Position numbers and translations under genes: made by a program. The notes beneath the pieces were generated by a model that saw nothing but the letters and a program-made list of their open reading frames with translations, did not search any database and was not told the origin of the DNA. DNA of 64,000 nt from Shewanella sp. UCD-KL12 (GTDB taxonomy: Bacteria > Pseudomonadota > Gammaproteobacteria > Enterobacterales > Shewanellaceae): contig NZ_MPHJ01000004.1 in NCBI RefSeq assembly GCF_001957125.1, positions 124,085 to 188,084 on the forward strand. Reading direction: 5' to 3'. Shown piece after piece: positions 18,716 through 29,404 of this stretch. The stretch's first letter is position 1; each line of letters opens with the position of its first letter.

Positions 18716-19728
18716 TAATCTTCGCTCAACTCGCCAACTAAACTTCTTTGCATTGCCTGCCTAACTTCATCGGCTGAGAGTGGTTGAGACAGTAGATAGT
18801 GTAATTTTGTCAAGGCGGCCTCAGTCGTCATATCAGCTCCACTTATCACACCAGCCGCTTCAAGGGCGTTACCGGTGGCATAGCCAGACATATTTACCTT
18901 CCCTTGTAGACACTGAGTTAAGTTGACAAGGATTATCCCTCGTTGACTCGCATCAGAGAGTACCTTCAATAAGGCTGGGTTTTGAGGTGCATTACCGACA
19001 CCGTAGGTAAGCAAGATAAGAGCCTTAACCGGTTGCTGAAGAATATTTTCAATAATATCTGTGGTGATCCCAGGGTAAAGAGTCACAACACCTATCGGTT
19101 GCGGACTAATACATGCAACCCCGAGCTTTTTTTCAGCGTGCTTTGCAATCTCGCCGGCTTTTACACGAATTTGAATACCTGCTTCCAATAACAATGGAAA
19201 GTTAGGAGATGCAAAAGCCCCAAAGCCATCAGCATGGGCTTTAGTCGTTCTGTTACCGCGAAATAGTTTGTTATTAAAGAACAAACCGACTTCTGCTATT
19301 GGATAGTTTGCAGCGATATAAAGCGAGTTTAGTAGGTTTGTTTGTCCATCAGATCTTAACTGTGCAAGGGGGATTTGAGAGCCGGTAACGATGACAGGCT
19401 TTGTAAGGTCTTGCAGCATAAATGACAGGGCTGAAGCGGTAAAGGCCATAGTGTCAGTACCGTGCAGGATCACAAAGCCATCATACTTGTCATAATTGCG
19501 CTTGATGTCATCGGCAATCATCTGCCAATCAGTCGGTGCCATATCAGATGAATCGATTAATGGACTGTACTCTTGAATCACAAAATTTGGCATATCATCA
19601 TGATAAAACTCTGGCATTGCTTTTACACAGTCAGTTAAAAATCCAGCAACAGGCGCAAAACCATGATCTGTTTTTTGCATACCGATTGTGCCGCCTGTGT
19701 AGGCTACATATATTGAACGTTTTTTCAT
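18715..19728 (-). CDS. ansA: Type I (cytoplasmic) L-asparaginase
   Basis: AnsA hydrolyses L-asparagine to aspartate and ammonia in the cytoplasm. The 337-residue protein follows E. coli AnsA throughout, with the catalytic motifs YTGGTIGMQ (Thr14) and ILHGTDTMA, and the sequence GVGNAPQNPALL near the C-terminal domain. I start at the ATG at 19728 (MKKRSIYVAY), which matches the family; a longer frame to 19788 adds 20 residues without homology. There is no signal peptide, which separates it from the periplasmic type II enzyme. It is co-oriented with sppA upstream, but a terminator lies between them, so it probably has its own promoter in 19729-19850. Confidence 0.95.
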   Translation of the reverse strand: MKKRSIYVAYTGGTIGMQKTDHGFAPVAGFLTDCVKAMPEFYHDDMPNFVIQEYSPLIDSSDMAPTDWQMIADDIKRNYDKYDGFVILHGTDTMAFTASALSFMLQDLTKPVIVTGSQIPLAQLRSDGQTNLLNSLYIAANYPIAEVGLFFNNKLFRGNRTTKAHADGFGAFASPNFPLLLEAGIQIRVKAGEIAKHAEKKLGVACISPQPIGVVTLYPGITTDIIENILQQPVKALILLTYGVGNAPQNPALLKVLSDASQRGIILVNLTQCLQGKVNMSGYATGNALEAAGVISGADMTTEAALTKLHYLLSQPLSADEVRQAMQRSLVGELSED

Positions 19729-19851
19729 TGTTATTTTCTGATGATCGCAATTTGGCAGAAGTATACTTGTTTGAGTAGGTTCACCCAATGATTTATGAGA
19801 CTAAAGTAGGAAAAAAGTGATTCGGTAGGTGTTATAGCGGTTTCAGGCAAT

Positions 19852-19884
19852 AAAAAAGCCCGATAGTGTTGACTCTATCGGGCT
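19852..19884 (-). terminator. Rho-independent terminator after sppA
   Basis: Perfect 10-bp stem (19857-19866 and 19875-19884, agcccgatag and its complement) with a T run on the minus strand, 17 bases beyond the sppA stop. Confidence 0.88.
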
Positions 19885-19901
19885 AAGTATACGTTTAGCT
19901 T

Positions 19902-21740
19902 TTAAAGCGTGCAGTTATCACAGTAGAGATACATACCGTTTGGATCATCGAAGCTATTAAACTCATCGATAACGCCTGACCATTTTATCAGCAGTTGCTC
20001 TATCACTGAGTTTCCTATGTCACTTTGTGGAAGATACACTGCAGCAGAGGCAAACATTTCCTGAATAAACTGCTCTTGTGGGGTCAGTTCCTGCTCGATA
20101 ATTTGAGTATCAAAGTCGGTGAGCTCAGCCATCTCTGCCGCTTTTGCTACAGCATTATCAAGATCGCCAACTTCATCGATAAGCCCAAGCTCTAATGCCT
20201 TTTGGCCAGACCAGACTCGCCCTTGAGCGATATTATTCACAGCCTCTAGGCTCATCTCTCGTTCGTTAGCCACGAGTGAGATGAAGTCTTGATAACCGCG
20301 CTCAATATGACGCTGGATAACACTTTTTATTTCAGGTGTTATCCCTTTAGCCACTGAGATCCCAGCCCATTCAGAGGTCGCTACACCATCGGTGTGTATA
20401 CCTATGCTTGAAAGAGAATCCTCAAAAGTGGTGATCATACCAAAGATACCGATGGAGCCTGTGAGTGTTGTTGGGGTTGCGTAGATATAATCTGCACTTG
20501 CAGAGATCCAGTAACCACCAGAGGCGGCATAACTGCCCATACTCACAACAACGGGTTTACCTGCAGTTTTAAGTGCAATGACTTCTTGACGGATCTGCTC
20601 AGACGCAAACGCGCTGCCGCCAGGACTGTCGACTCTAAGCACTACAGCTTTTACTTGATCATCGAATCTCGCTTTTCTTAGCAGTTGTGAAGTACTTTTA
20701 CCACCAATTTGGCCAGCGGGTTGGTTTCCATTAAGGATTGTACCTTTAGCTACAATGATACCGACTGTATCTTCGATAAGAAGATCTGGAAGGGTCGTGA
20801 TCAATGATTGATAATCGGTAAGGCTAACTTGCTTGTATTTATTACCTTCAGCAGCTTTACCAACAAGATCAATCATCTGTAAGCGAAACGCTTCTTCAGA
20901 GGCGAGTTCATCTACTAAACCTAAATTAATCGCCATATCAGCCGATTTTCCGCCAGCTTTATCGAGCTCAGCAAGGTAGTCCTGAGCATTTAAAACAAGA
21001 CTATCAGATGCAATATCACGGTTGTTTGCTACCGTTTTAGCATAGCTTGCCCAGAGATCGTTAAGCAGCGCAATATTAGCCTCTTTAGCGGCAGGGGACA
21101 TGTCGTCACGTATATAAGGCTCAACGGCTGATTTAAAGGTACCAACCCTGAAAATATGGGCATTGATTTTTAACTTATCCAAGGCAGATTTATAATACTG
21201 ACGATAACGACTTAAGCCTTCGATTTGAACGCTACCTTGGGGGTTTAAGTAGATAGTGTCGGCAAAGCTAGCAAGAAAGTATTGGTTTTGGCCGTAACTG
21301 TTGCCCTTTGCAATTATAGGTTTGCCCGATGCTTTAAAGCGGTTGAGTGCTTCACCTATGGTTTGTAGCTTGCTGACGCCAGTCCATCTGAGTTTACCCA
21401 TATCAAGCACTATCGCAGAGATTCGCTCATCGGCGGCAGCGTTATCGATAATCGTTAATATATCAGCGAGTAATAGTTCACCTGCATCATTGCTTTTATT
21501 GCTTTTCATCGCAGCTTCAAACGGGTCAACTTGACGCTTTTGCTCGACAATTGAACCTGCGAGGTTTAATACTAAGGCTGAGCCGTCTTCTACTTTAACC
21601 GCTTCATCTGAAGTGACTGCAATCAGCAGTATTGCGAGAATCCCGAAGAAAAATAGGTTCAGGGTAAATTTACGGATCCCATTGATGGTATTCCATAGCA
21701 GCAGAAATATTCTTTTAATTAATGAGGGTTTAGCGGACAT
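19902..21740 (-). CDS. sppA: Signal peptide peptidase SppA, 67-kDa type
   Basis: An inner-membrane serine protease that degrades signal peptides left after export. The 612-residue protein has an N-terminal membrane anchor (about 26-43) and two tandem protease-fold halves. The catalytic dyad is Lys203 in the first half (VGTFKSAVEPY) and Ser407 in the second (SYAASGGYWIS), matching Lys209/Ser409 of the E. coli enzyme. DSPGGSAFASEQI and LTGSIGIFG are also conserved. Length fits the long proteobacterial form (618 residues in E. coli). It is transcribed divergently from fadH. Confidence 0.95.
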   Translation of the reverse strand: MSAKPSLIKRIFLLLWNTINGIRKFTLNLFFFGILAILLIAVTSDEAVKVEDGSALVLNLAGSIVEQKRQVDPFEAAMKSNKSNDAGELLLADILTIIDNAAADERISAIVLDMGKLRWTGVSKLQTIGEALNRFKASGKPIIAKGNSYGQNQYFLASFADTIYLNPQGSVQIEGLSRYRQYYKSALDKLKINAHIFRVGTFKSAVEPYIRDDMSPAAKEANIALLNDLWASYAKTVANNRDIASDSLVLNAQDYLAELDKAGGKSADMAINLGLVDELASEEAFRLQMIDLVGKAAEGNKYKQVSLTDYQSLITTLPDLLIEDTVGIIVAKGTILNGNQPAGQIGGKSTSQLLRKARFDDQVKAVVLRVDSPGGSAFASEQIRQEVIALKTAGKPVVVSMGSYAASGGYWISASADYIYATPTTLTGSIGIFGMITTFEDSLSSIGIHTDGVATSEWAGISVAKGITPEIKSVIQRHIERGYQDFISLVANEREMSLEAVNNIAQGRVWSGQKALELGLIDEVGDLDNAVAKAAEMAELTDFDTQIIEQELTPQEQFIQEMFASAAVYLPQSDIGNSVIEQLLIKWSGVIDEFNSFDDPNGMYLYCDNCTL

Positions 21741-21876
21741 TATCCAATCCTTTATGGCTCTAATAGGTCTATGCTAACTGAAAAATTACATCAAAGGGTA
21801 ATTCAATTGTAAAGGAATCTAATAAACTGGCCTCTATTCGAGTATTGAGCTTAACGTAAACAAGAGGTATGCTGAT

Positions 21877-21894
21877 TTAAATCACTTGTTTTAA
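21877..21894 (+). promoter_or_regulatory. Candidate PsrA-type operator just upstream of fadH
   Basis: TTAAATC-ACTT-GTTTTAA fits the palindrome TTnAAAC-N4-GTTTnAA that I recall for the fatty-acid regulator PsrA of Shewanella and pseudomonads, with one mismatch. It ends 12 bases before the fadH start. A related site precedes the acyl-CoA dehydrogenase gene (44318-44335). Confidence 0.5.
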
Positions 21895-21906
21895 AAGGAT
21901 GTTTGA

Positions 21907-23925
<2,019 letters not shown>

Positions 23926-24254
23926 GTATACACAGCTAAAGTTTGGTAGGCTGATTTAATAGAGAGTATGCTTTTTCTTTGGAACAGTCATCTATCTACA
24001 AAGTGATGATCTATAGCAAAGCTTTGACATTTACTTGTTGAATTCAAGCTGCTTAAGTCAAGTTAGTGCCATGATATGAGACTAAGGTCTCCCTATTTGT
24101 GGATCGTATTGACGTTAAATTAATTGTTGCCGATAATAATTGATAGTTTTACTTTTTAAGATTCCATATTTACTAAATATGCTTACTATTTTGTTGAGTA
24201 ATGTTTTAGCACCTAGCTAATCAAAATAAGCAGCAAATGACAGTTAAGTAAAAT
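23926..24254. other. AT-rich intergenic stretch with nothing recognised
   Basis: No reading frame with coding character and no clear hairpin were found between the fadH stop and the structured leader at 24255. It probably contains the promoter of the following leader and gene. Confidence 0.5.
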
Positions 24255-24354
24255 CAGCCCTGATCAGAAATGCTCGGGGCTGTGTTGGTTTCGGGGTAGG
24301 AATATTGCCACTAATTGCTAGCTCACAGGCTCTGTGAGCCGCTTCCCCACCAAC
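24255..24354 (+). promoter_or_regulatory. Structured 5' leader, candidate cis-regulatory RNA
   Basis: Three helices can be drawn by eye. P1 (24255-24266 with 24271-24282) is a 12-bp stem with one G-U pair and one mismatch, closed by a GAAA tetraloop. P2 pairs GTTGGT (24284-24289) with ACCAAC (24349-24354) and GGGG (24293-24296) with CCCC (24345-24348), leaving a three-base bulge. P3 (24321-24328 with 24332-24339, gctcacag/ctgtgagc) is a perfect 8-bp stem inside the P2 loop. No T run follows, so it is not an ordinary terminator. P2 ends four bases before the ribosome-binding site (aagga, 24359-24363) of the next gene, which suits control of translation. I cannot match it to a named riboswitch. 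Confidence 0.5.
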
Positions 24355-24370
24355 TATTAAGGATCTTAAA

Positions 24371-24808
24371 ATGAGTTTATTTAGCTGCTCTAGCGCATCG
24401 TTTCATAAGTCAAACTCCTCATATCAAGTCGGTGAATGGTTAAAGAGAGCAAACACGATCTGCTCGGATAACATTGATGTTATCAACTGCTCCAAAGATA
24501 TGGTTGAATCAGCTTTCTGTATGAATGAAAGGTGGCATACTGGATTGTTTTGTCAAAGATCCAATACTGAATCTTTAGTTTTATCCGCACTTATCAATGG
24601 AGCTTGCCACTTCAGAGATACATCCCATAGAGAAACACTTTTTACTGCATTCGCTATTGCGTTAGCTCGCCATGAAACTGGTCATTTAGATTATGCTTTT
24701 TACTCAGGAATGGATCTGGAAATGCTCGATACTGCGGTTAAGTTTAAAGTGAGCAATGCTAATCAGTTAAAGAGTGTCATCTGTTCAGAGATATTATTGG
24801 AAACGTAA
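24371..24808 (+). CDS. Unrecognised 145-residue protein with an HEXXH motif
   Basis: I do not recognise this protein. It has a good ribosome-binding site (aagga, seven bases before the ATG) behind a structured leader. It is rich in cysteine (residues 6, 31, 40, 50, 61, 79 and 138) and has no signal peptide or membrane segment. Its C-terminal half contains HETGH at 101-105 within a helix-like stretch (AIALARHETGHLDYAF), which formally fits the zinc-protease motif HEXXH; this could be chance. No neighbour suggests a role, since both flanking genes are separated by more than 150 bases. It is probably a lineage-specific accessory gene. Confidence 0.6.
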   Translation: MSLFSCSSASFHKSNSSYQVGEWLKRANTICSDNIDVINCSKDMVESAFCMNERWHTGLFCQRSNTESLVLSALINGACHFRDTSHRETLFTAFAIALARHETGHLDYAFYSGMDLEMLDTAVKFKVSNANQLKSVICSEILLET

Positions 24809-24960
24809 TTCAAAGCAATTTTTAGCTGGCTAAAAAGTTACCTTTGATTAGCGGTTGAATTGGTAAACCTTTTAAGAAAATTAAGGTTTTACGCTAGTTA
24901 GATGACAGCGAGGGATGAGTTTTACGGCGCTTTGTTCTTTGCGTCGTACTGAATGGCAAT

Positions 24961-25347
24961 TTAAGTCGGGCTGTTTGGCTTAAGCTCGGATGGGCTTGAG
25001 ACTTGTCGATGGCCTTGAGTTGGCGTCGTAGTAGCTCGCTTGGGCGCAAGCTCTGCACCCGCACTCGATAATGCTAAGTCTAAGTCGCTCGTTGGGGTAC
25101 AACAGCAAGGCAAACACTCATCATCTTCAAGCTCAATAAGTGGCTGTGTATGATAAACAACACTGCCACTATTGATCTTGGTTTTACATGCACCACAGTA
25201 ACCGTTGCGGCACTCAGAGAAGACTTTAACTCTCTTCTGTTCGAGTGCATCTAACAGACTGATATGCTGCTGATTGAACAGCAGCACTGGTTGTCCATTA
25301 AGGCTTACAATAGGTGCCTTATGTAGGATCTTAAAGTTCGAAGTCAT
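24961..25347 (-). CDS. yfaE: YfaE-type 2Fe-2S ferredoxin for ribonucleotide reductase, with a long C-terminal tail
   Basis: A plant-type [2Fe-2S] ferredoxin. Cluster ligands are Cys46, Cys51 and Cys54 ([14 protein letters not shown]) and one of the Cys81-83 cluster. In E. coli, YfaE helps maintain the diferric-tyrosyl cofactor of NrdB; the position here, directly after nrdB, supports the same role. I start at the ATG at 25347, which overlaps the end of nrdB by 17 bases; in-frame starts further upstream would lie inside nrdB. The protein is 128 residues, against 84 in E. coli: the last 40 or so residues form a Pro/Ser/Thr-rich tail with no homology I know. Confidence 0.88.
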   Translation of the reverse strand: MTSNFKILHKAPIVSLNGQPVLLFNQQHISLLDALEQKRVKVFSECRNGYCGACKTKINSGSVVYHTQPLIELEDDECLPCCCTPTSDLDLALSSAGAELAPKRATTTPTQGHRQVSSPSELKPNSPT

Positions 25348-26461
25348 CGAAATCATCATCTGAGACAGTCGCATCAACTTGGCCAACAAGGTAAGAAGTG
25401 ATCTCACTCTCTTGTGGAGCTACTTGAACGTTATCGCTGACAAGATAAGTATTAATCCAAGGAAGTGGGTTGTTCTTGATGGCAAATGGCGGTTCATAGC
25501 CAATTGCTTCCATACGATTATTACTTATATATTCAATATACTGCTTCAATATTTCAGCATTTAACCCGATCATCGAGCCATCTTTAAATAGATAATCTGC
25601 CCACTCTTTCTCTTGGTTTACAACATCAAGAAATACTTGGCGTCCCTGTTCGCGTAGCTCTTGAGAAACTTCAACCATCTCAGGGTCATCACTGCCATTA
25701 GCCCACAGTTTAAGAATGTGCTGAGTACCTGAAAGGTGTAGCGCTTCATCACGGGCAATCAGTTTGATTATTTTTGCATTACCTTCAAGTAGTTCTCGCT
25801 CAGCAAAAGCAAATGAACAGGCGAAACTAACATAAAAACGAATTGCTTCTAAAGCATTCACAGAACACACTGCAAGATACAGACGCTCTTTTAGTTTGCG
25901 CTTAGACACTTCAATTGTTGTGCCTTCAACTTCGTAAGTCCCTTCACCTTGCGACTGAAGAAGCTGAGTCGTTAAAATCACATCATCAAAGTATTTGGCA
26001 ATACTGGTGGCACGTTTCAAAATAGCTGGGTTAACCACGATATCATCGAACACTTCACCAGGTTCTGTGAATAGGTTTCGTAGAATATGGGTGTATGAAC
26101 GTGAGTGGATCGTTTCACTAAATGCCCAAGTCTCTACCCAAGTCTCAACTTCAGGCAGCGAAACAAGTGGTAGTAATACGGCATTGACTGAGCGAGCGGC
26201 CATACTGTCGAGAAGTGTTTGATACTTGAGATTTGAGATGAATATATGCTTCTCAGACTCAGTTAAACGCTGCCAGTCGGCTCTATCTTTTGAGATATCA
26301 ATTTCCTCTGGACGCCAGAAGAAAGACAGCTGCTTTTCGATAAGTTTTTCAAAAGAGACATGTTTTTGTTGATCATAACGAGAGACGTTAACGGAGTTGC
26401 CCATGAACATAGGTTCGAGTAGTTGATCATTTTTTACTTGGTTAAACGTCGTGTAGGTCAT
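25331..26461 (-). CDS. nrdB: Class Ia ribonucleoside-diphosphate reductase, beta subunit
   Basis: NrdB carries the diiron-tyrosyl radical that starts ribonucleotide reduction in NrdA. In the 376-residue protein the metal ligands Asp85, Glu116 and His119 and the radical Tyr123 stand in the motif [10 protein letters not shown], aligned with E. coli Asp84, Glu115, His118 and Tyr122. Further ligands are expected in the [13 protein letters not shown] region. The acidic C-terminus (DDFDDFEL) is the peptide that docks to NrdA. It lies 162 bases after nrdA; that spacer contains a long hairpin (26548-26596). It overlaps the ferredoxin gene. Confidence 0.97.
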   Translation of the reverse strand: MTYTTFNQVKNDQLLEPMFMGNSVNVSRYDQQKHVSFEKLIEKQLSFFWRPEEIDISKDRADWQRLTESEKHIFISNLKYQTLLDSMAARSVNAVLLPLVSLPEVETWVETWAFSETIHSRSYTHILRNLFTEPGEVFDDIVVNPAILKRATSIAKYFDDVILTTQLLQSQGEGTYEVEGTTIEVSKRKLKERLYLAVCSVNALEAIRFYVSFACSFAFAERELLEGNAKIIKLIARDEALHLSGTQHILKLWANGSDDPEMVEVSQELREQGRQVFLDVVNQEKEWADYLFKDGSMIGLNAEILKQYIEYISNNRMEAIGYEPPFAIKNNPLPWINTYLVSDNVQVAPQESEITSYLVGQVDATVSDDDFDDFEL

Positions 26462-26547
26462 GAACGTCCCTTAGAGATAGCTAATTGGTCTGTGATAAAT
26501 GTCGAAAAAGTAGGTGTACGACTGAATATCACGAAACGCTTACAAAA

Positions 26548-26596
26548 ATTGTGAGCCAATTAAAAAGTAATCTTACCTTTGTTATTGGCTCACATT
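26548..26596 (-). promoter_or_regulatory. Hairpin in the nrdA-nrdB spacer, possible attenuator or mRNA processing element
   Basis: Perfect 11-bp arms (26550-26560 and 26584-26594, tgtgagccaat and its complement) enclose a 23-base loop. Read on the minus strand, the stem is followed by a short T run (aattttt), so it may act as a partial terminator that sets the nrdA:nrdB ratio, or as a 3' stabiliser of nrdA mRNA. Confidence 0.6.
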
Positions 26597-26623
26597 ATTA
26601 TTTTTCAATGAAAGTAGAGGTGC

Positions 26624-28912
26624 TTAGATCTTACAAGCGCCGCCTTCACAACCTTCATCTTCTTTTTCGACACTAACGATATCGTTATGAGCATCGGTCG
26701 CACCATCACGGGTGTTATGATAATAAAGGGTTTTAACACCGAGCTTGTATGCATTAAGAAGATCTTTTAGCAGTACTTGCATCGGGACCTTCTGACCATC
26801 GAAGCGTGATGGGTCATAGTTAGTGTTTGCTGAAATAGCTTGGTCAACAAACTTCTGCATTAGACCAACTAACTGTAAGTAACCATCATTATTCGGCATC
26901 TGCCAAAGCAGCTCATAGCTATATTGGTACTTTTCAAAATCAGGTACCACTTGCTTAAGTTGACCATCTTTACTTGATTTAACACTGATTAGTCCACGAG
27001 GTGGCTCGATACCATTTGTCGCGTTAGAGATTTGAGAAGATGTCTCTGACGGCATAAGTGCTGAAAGTGTCGAGTTACGTAGTCCGTGTTGGACGATATC
27101 TTGACGCAGTGTTTCCCAGTCCATATGAAGCGGTTCATCACAAATCTGATCGAGGTGACGCTTGTAGGTATCAATTGGCAAGATACCTTTAGAATATGTT
27201 GTTTCATGGAAAGAGGGGCATGCACCTTGCTCTTTTGCCAGGTTCATTGAGGCTTTCAATAAGTAGTATTGAATGGCTTCGAACGTCTTATGAGTGATGT
27301 TGTTTGCAGAGCCGTCAGAGTAACGCACACCTTCTTTGGCAAGGTAGTTTGCAAAGTTGATCACGCCTATCCCAAGCGTACGACGATTCATTGATGACTT
27401 TTTCGCTGCGATCAGTGGGTAGTCTTGATAATCGAGTAGGTTATCAAGTGCCCTAACTGCAAGATCAGACAGTGATTCAAGCTCTGAAAGATCTTTAATT
27501 GCGCCCAAGTTTAATGCTGAAAGGGTACAAAGCGCGATTTCACCTTCTGGATCATCGATGTTGTTAAGTGGCTTAGTCGGCAAAGCAATCTCTAGACAGA
27601 GGTTTGACTGTCTTACTGGTGCAACTTTGCTATCAAATGGGCTATGGGTATTACAGTGATCGACATTCTGAATATAGATACGGCCTGTTGAAGCACGCTC
27701 CTGCATCAGTAGCGAGAAAAGCTCACTGGCTTTAACTTGTGTCTTACGTACAGACTCATCTTGCTCATATTGATGGTATAGACGTTCAAACTCATCTTGA
27801 TCTTCAAAGAAAGCGTCGTATAGACCAGGGACATCCGATGGGCTAAACAGACTAATTGAGCCGCCTTTGATTAATCTTTGGTACATCAACTTGTTAAGTT
27901 GAACACCGTAATCAAGTTGACGTACACGGTTGTCTTCAACACCACGGTTGTTCTTAAGTACGAGCAGCGATTCAACTTCTAGATGCCATAAAGGGTAAAA
28001 CAGGGTTGCAGCACCGCCGCGTACACCACCTTGTGAACAAGATTTTACCGCAGTTTGGAAATACTTGAAGAAAGGCAAGCAGCCAGTATGGAATGCTTCA
28101 CCACCACGAATAGGGCTACCTAAAGCACGAATACGCCCTGCATTCACACCTATCCCGGCACGCTGACTGACGTACTTAACAATAGAGGAAGCTGTCGCAT
28201 TAATAGAATCAAGGCTGTCACCACACTCAATTAATACACATGAGCTGAATTGGCGAGTTGGGGTTCGAACGCCAGCCATGATTGGTGTTGGCAATGAGAT
28301 CTTAAAGGTTGATACCGCATCATAGAACTTCTTAATGTAGCTCAGACGCGTTTCAGCAGGGTATTTCGCGAATAAACAAGCTGCCACTAAAATATAGAGA
28401 AACTGTGCGCTTTCATAGATCTCATGACTCACACGGTTTTGGACCAAGTACTTGCCCTCTAGCTGTTTTACCGCAGCATAAGAGAAGTTCATATCACGCC
28501 AGTGGTCAATATATCCATCAAGGATATCTATCTCTTCGCGGGTGTAGTCGTTGAGGATATGGGCATCGTATTTGCCAAGCTCAACTAAATTAACGACGTG
28601 GTCATAAAGTTTTGGCGGCTCAAACTGTCCAAATGCTTTTTTACGTAGATGAAAAACAGCTAAACGAGCGGCAAGAAACTGGTAATCAGGTGCCTCAGGG
28701 GAGATCAAATCAGCGGCGGCTTTAATGATAGTTTCATGAATAGCTTCAGTAGGGATACCATCAAAAAATTGTAGATGGGAGCGAAGCTCAACTTCTGAGA
28801 CTGAGACATTGTTAAGATCTTTTGCTGCCCAGTCGATGACGCGATGGATTTTTTCGAGGTCAATTGTTTCGCGTTCGCCACTGCGTTTAGTGACTTTCAT
28901 ATTGCTATTCAT
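26624..28912 (-). CDS. nrdA: Class Ia ribonucleoside-diphosphate reductase, alpha subunit
   Basis: The catalytic subunit that reduces NDPs to dNDPs. The 762-residue protein begins with an ATP-cone (about 4-95, VTKRSGERETIDLEKIHRV) for allosteric control by ATP and dATP. Active-site cysteines are expected in FSSCVLIECGD, NLCLEIALPT and ALCTLSALN, and the C-terminal redox pair is in CEGGACKI, all as in E. coli NrdA (761 residues). It is the first gene of the nrdA-nrdB-yfaE operon. The upstream region holds two tandem NrdR-type boxes and a DnaA box. Confidence 0.98.
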   Translation of the reverse strand: MNSNMKVTKRSGERETIDLEKIHRVIDWAAKDLNNVSVSEVELRSHLQFFDGIPTEAIHETIIKAAADLISPEAPDYQFLAARLAVFHLRKKAFGQFEPPKLYDHVVNLVELGKYDAHILNDYTREEIDILDGYIDHWRDMNFSYAAVKQLEGKYLVQNRVSHEIYESAQFLYILVAACLFAKYPAETRLSYIKKFYDAVSTFKISLPTPIMAGVRTPTRQFSSCVLIECGDSLDSINATASSIVKYVSQRAGIGVNAGRIRALGSPIRGGEAFHTGCLPFFKYFQTAVKSCSQGGVRGGAATLFYPLWHLEVESLLVLKNNRGVEDNRVRQLDYGVQLNKLMYQRLIKGGSISLFSPSDVPGLYDAFFEDQDEFERLYHQYEQDESVRKTQVKASELFSLLMQERASTGRIYIQNVDHCNTHSPFDSKVAPVRQSNLCLEIALPTKPLNNIDDPEGEIALCTLSALNLGAIKDLSELESLSDLAVRALDNLLDYQDYPLIAAKKSSMNRRTLGIGVINFANYLAKEGVRYSDGSANNITHKTFEAIQYYLLKASMNLAKEQGACPSFHETTYSKGILPIDTYKRHLDQICDEPLHMDWETLRQDIVQHGLRNSTLSALMPSETSSQISNATNGIEPPRGLISVKSSKDGQLKQVVPDFEKYQYSYELLWQMPNNDGYLQLVGLMQKFVDQAISANTNYDPSRFDGQKVPMQVLLKDLLNAYKLGVKTLYYHNTRDGATDAHNDIVSVEKEDEGCEGGACKI

Positions 28913-29058
28913 TAAAGATAGGCCTTGATTCTAATATTATGAAGAAGAGCAGCACAGCTCTCCTTACGATTCCCTGTATAACAATCTTAATTCACACTTC
29001 TTCGGTAACTTCCATGAGTTTTTCCGAATGGGTTCTAGTGTCTGCGATTGTCACTTAC

Positions 29059-29074
29059 ACACAATATATAGTGT
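29059..29074 (-). promoter_or_regulatory. NrdR box 1 upstream of nrdA
   Basis: acacaatatatagtgt fits the NrdR box consensus acaCwAtATaTwGtgt at every position. NrdR is the ATP/dATP-sensing repressor of ribonucleotide reductase genes. The box lies about 150 bases before the nrdA start. Confidence 0.85.
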
Positions 29075-29089
29075 TTTAAAATTTCTAAG

Positions 29090-29105
29090 GTACAAGATAG
29101 TGTTG
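29090..29105 (-). promoter_or_regulatory. NrdR box 2 upstream of nrdA, degenerate
   Basis: gtacaagatagtgttg keeps most of the core of the consensus (CwA, then ATa, then wG). It lies exactly 31 bp from box 1, about three helical turns, the spacing usual for paired NrdR boxes. Confidence 0.65.
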
Positions 29106-29154
29106 TTGCCGCCATTTTGCAAGTGTGTTTTCAGTCAATAAGCTGGGGGAATCT

Positions 29155-29163
29155 TGTGGATAA
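29155..29163 (-). promoter_or_regulatory. DnaA box upstream of nrdA
   Basis: The minus strand reads TTATCCACA, a perfect match to the DnaA-box consensus TTATNCACA. In E. coli, DnaA sites upstream of nrdAB tie its transcription to replication initiation; the same arrangement is plausible here. The rest of 28913-29368 contains GATC-rich sequence near 29316-29332 and no gene. Confidence 0.7.
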
Positions 29164-29368
29164 CTTGAGGGTAAAATAATTGGTTAGTAGCGGCTTACCT
29201 ATAAGGTTTGAACTCATTGGGTTTGAGAGCTTCAGGCTAAATATTCGCCGAATAAATTTAATCGTGAAGATCAGTACAATGATTGATTATCTTTTAGATC
29301 GCTAGGTGTAAAAACGATCGGATCCTTTCGATCATGACTTGCAACCGTTGTTGAGTAAGAAATGAAAT

Positions 29369-29397
29369 GTGGCGAATTAAAGCGCGAAATTCGCCAC
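29369..29397 (-). terminator. Probable terminator of the ubiG-gph operon
   Basis: 10-bp inverted repeat gtggcgaatt / aattcgccac (29369-29378 and 29388-29397), eight bases beyond the gph stop. The tail on the minus strand is T-rich but mixed (atttcatttctt). Confidence 0.65.
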
Positions 29398-29404
29398 TGG
29401 AGCT

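Noticed and set aside
24255..24282. P1 hairpin before the unknown 145-residue gene read as the fadH terminator
   Set aside because: It lies about 330 bases after fadH, has no T run and is part of a larger fold that ends at the next gene's ribosome-binding site.
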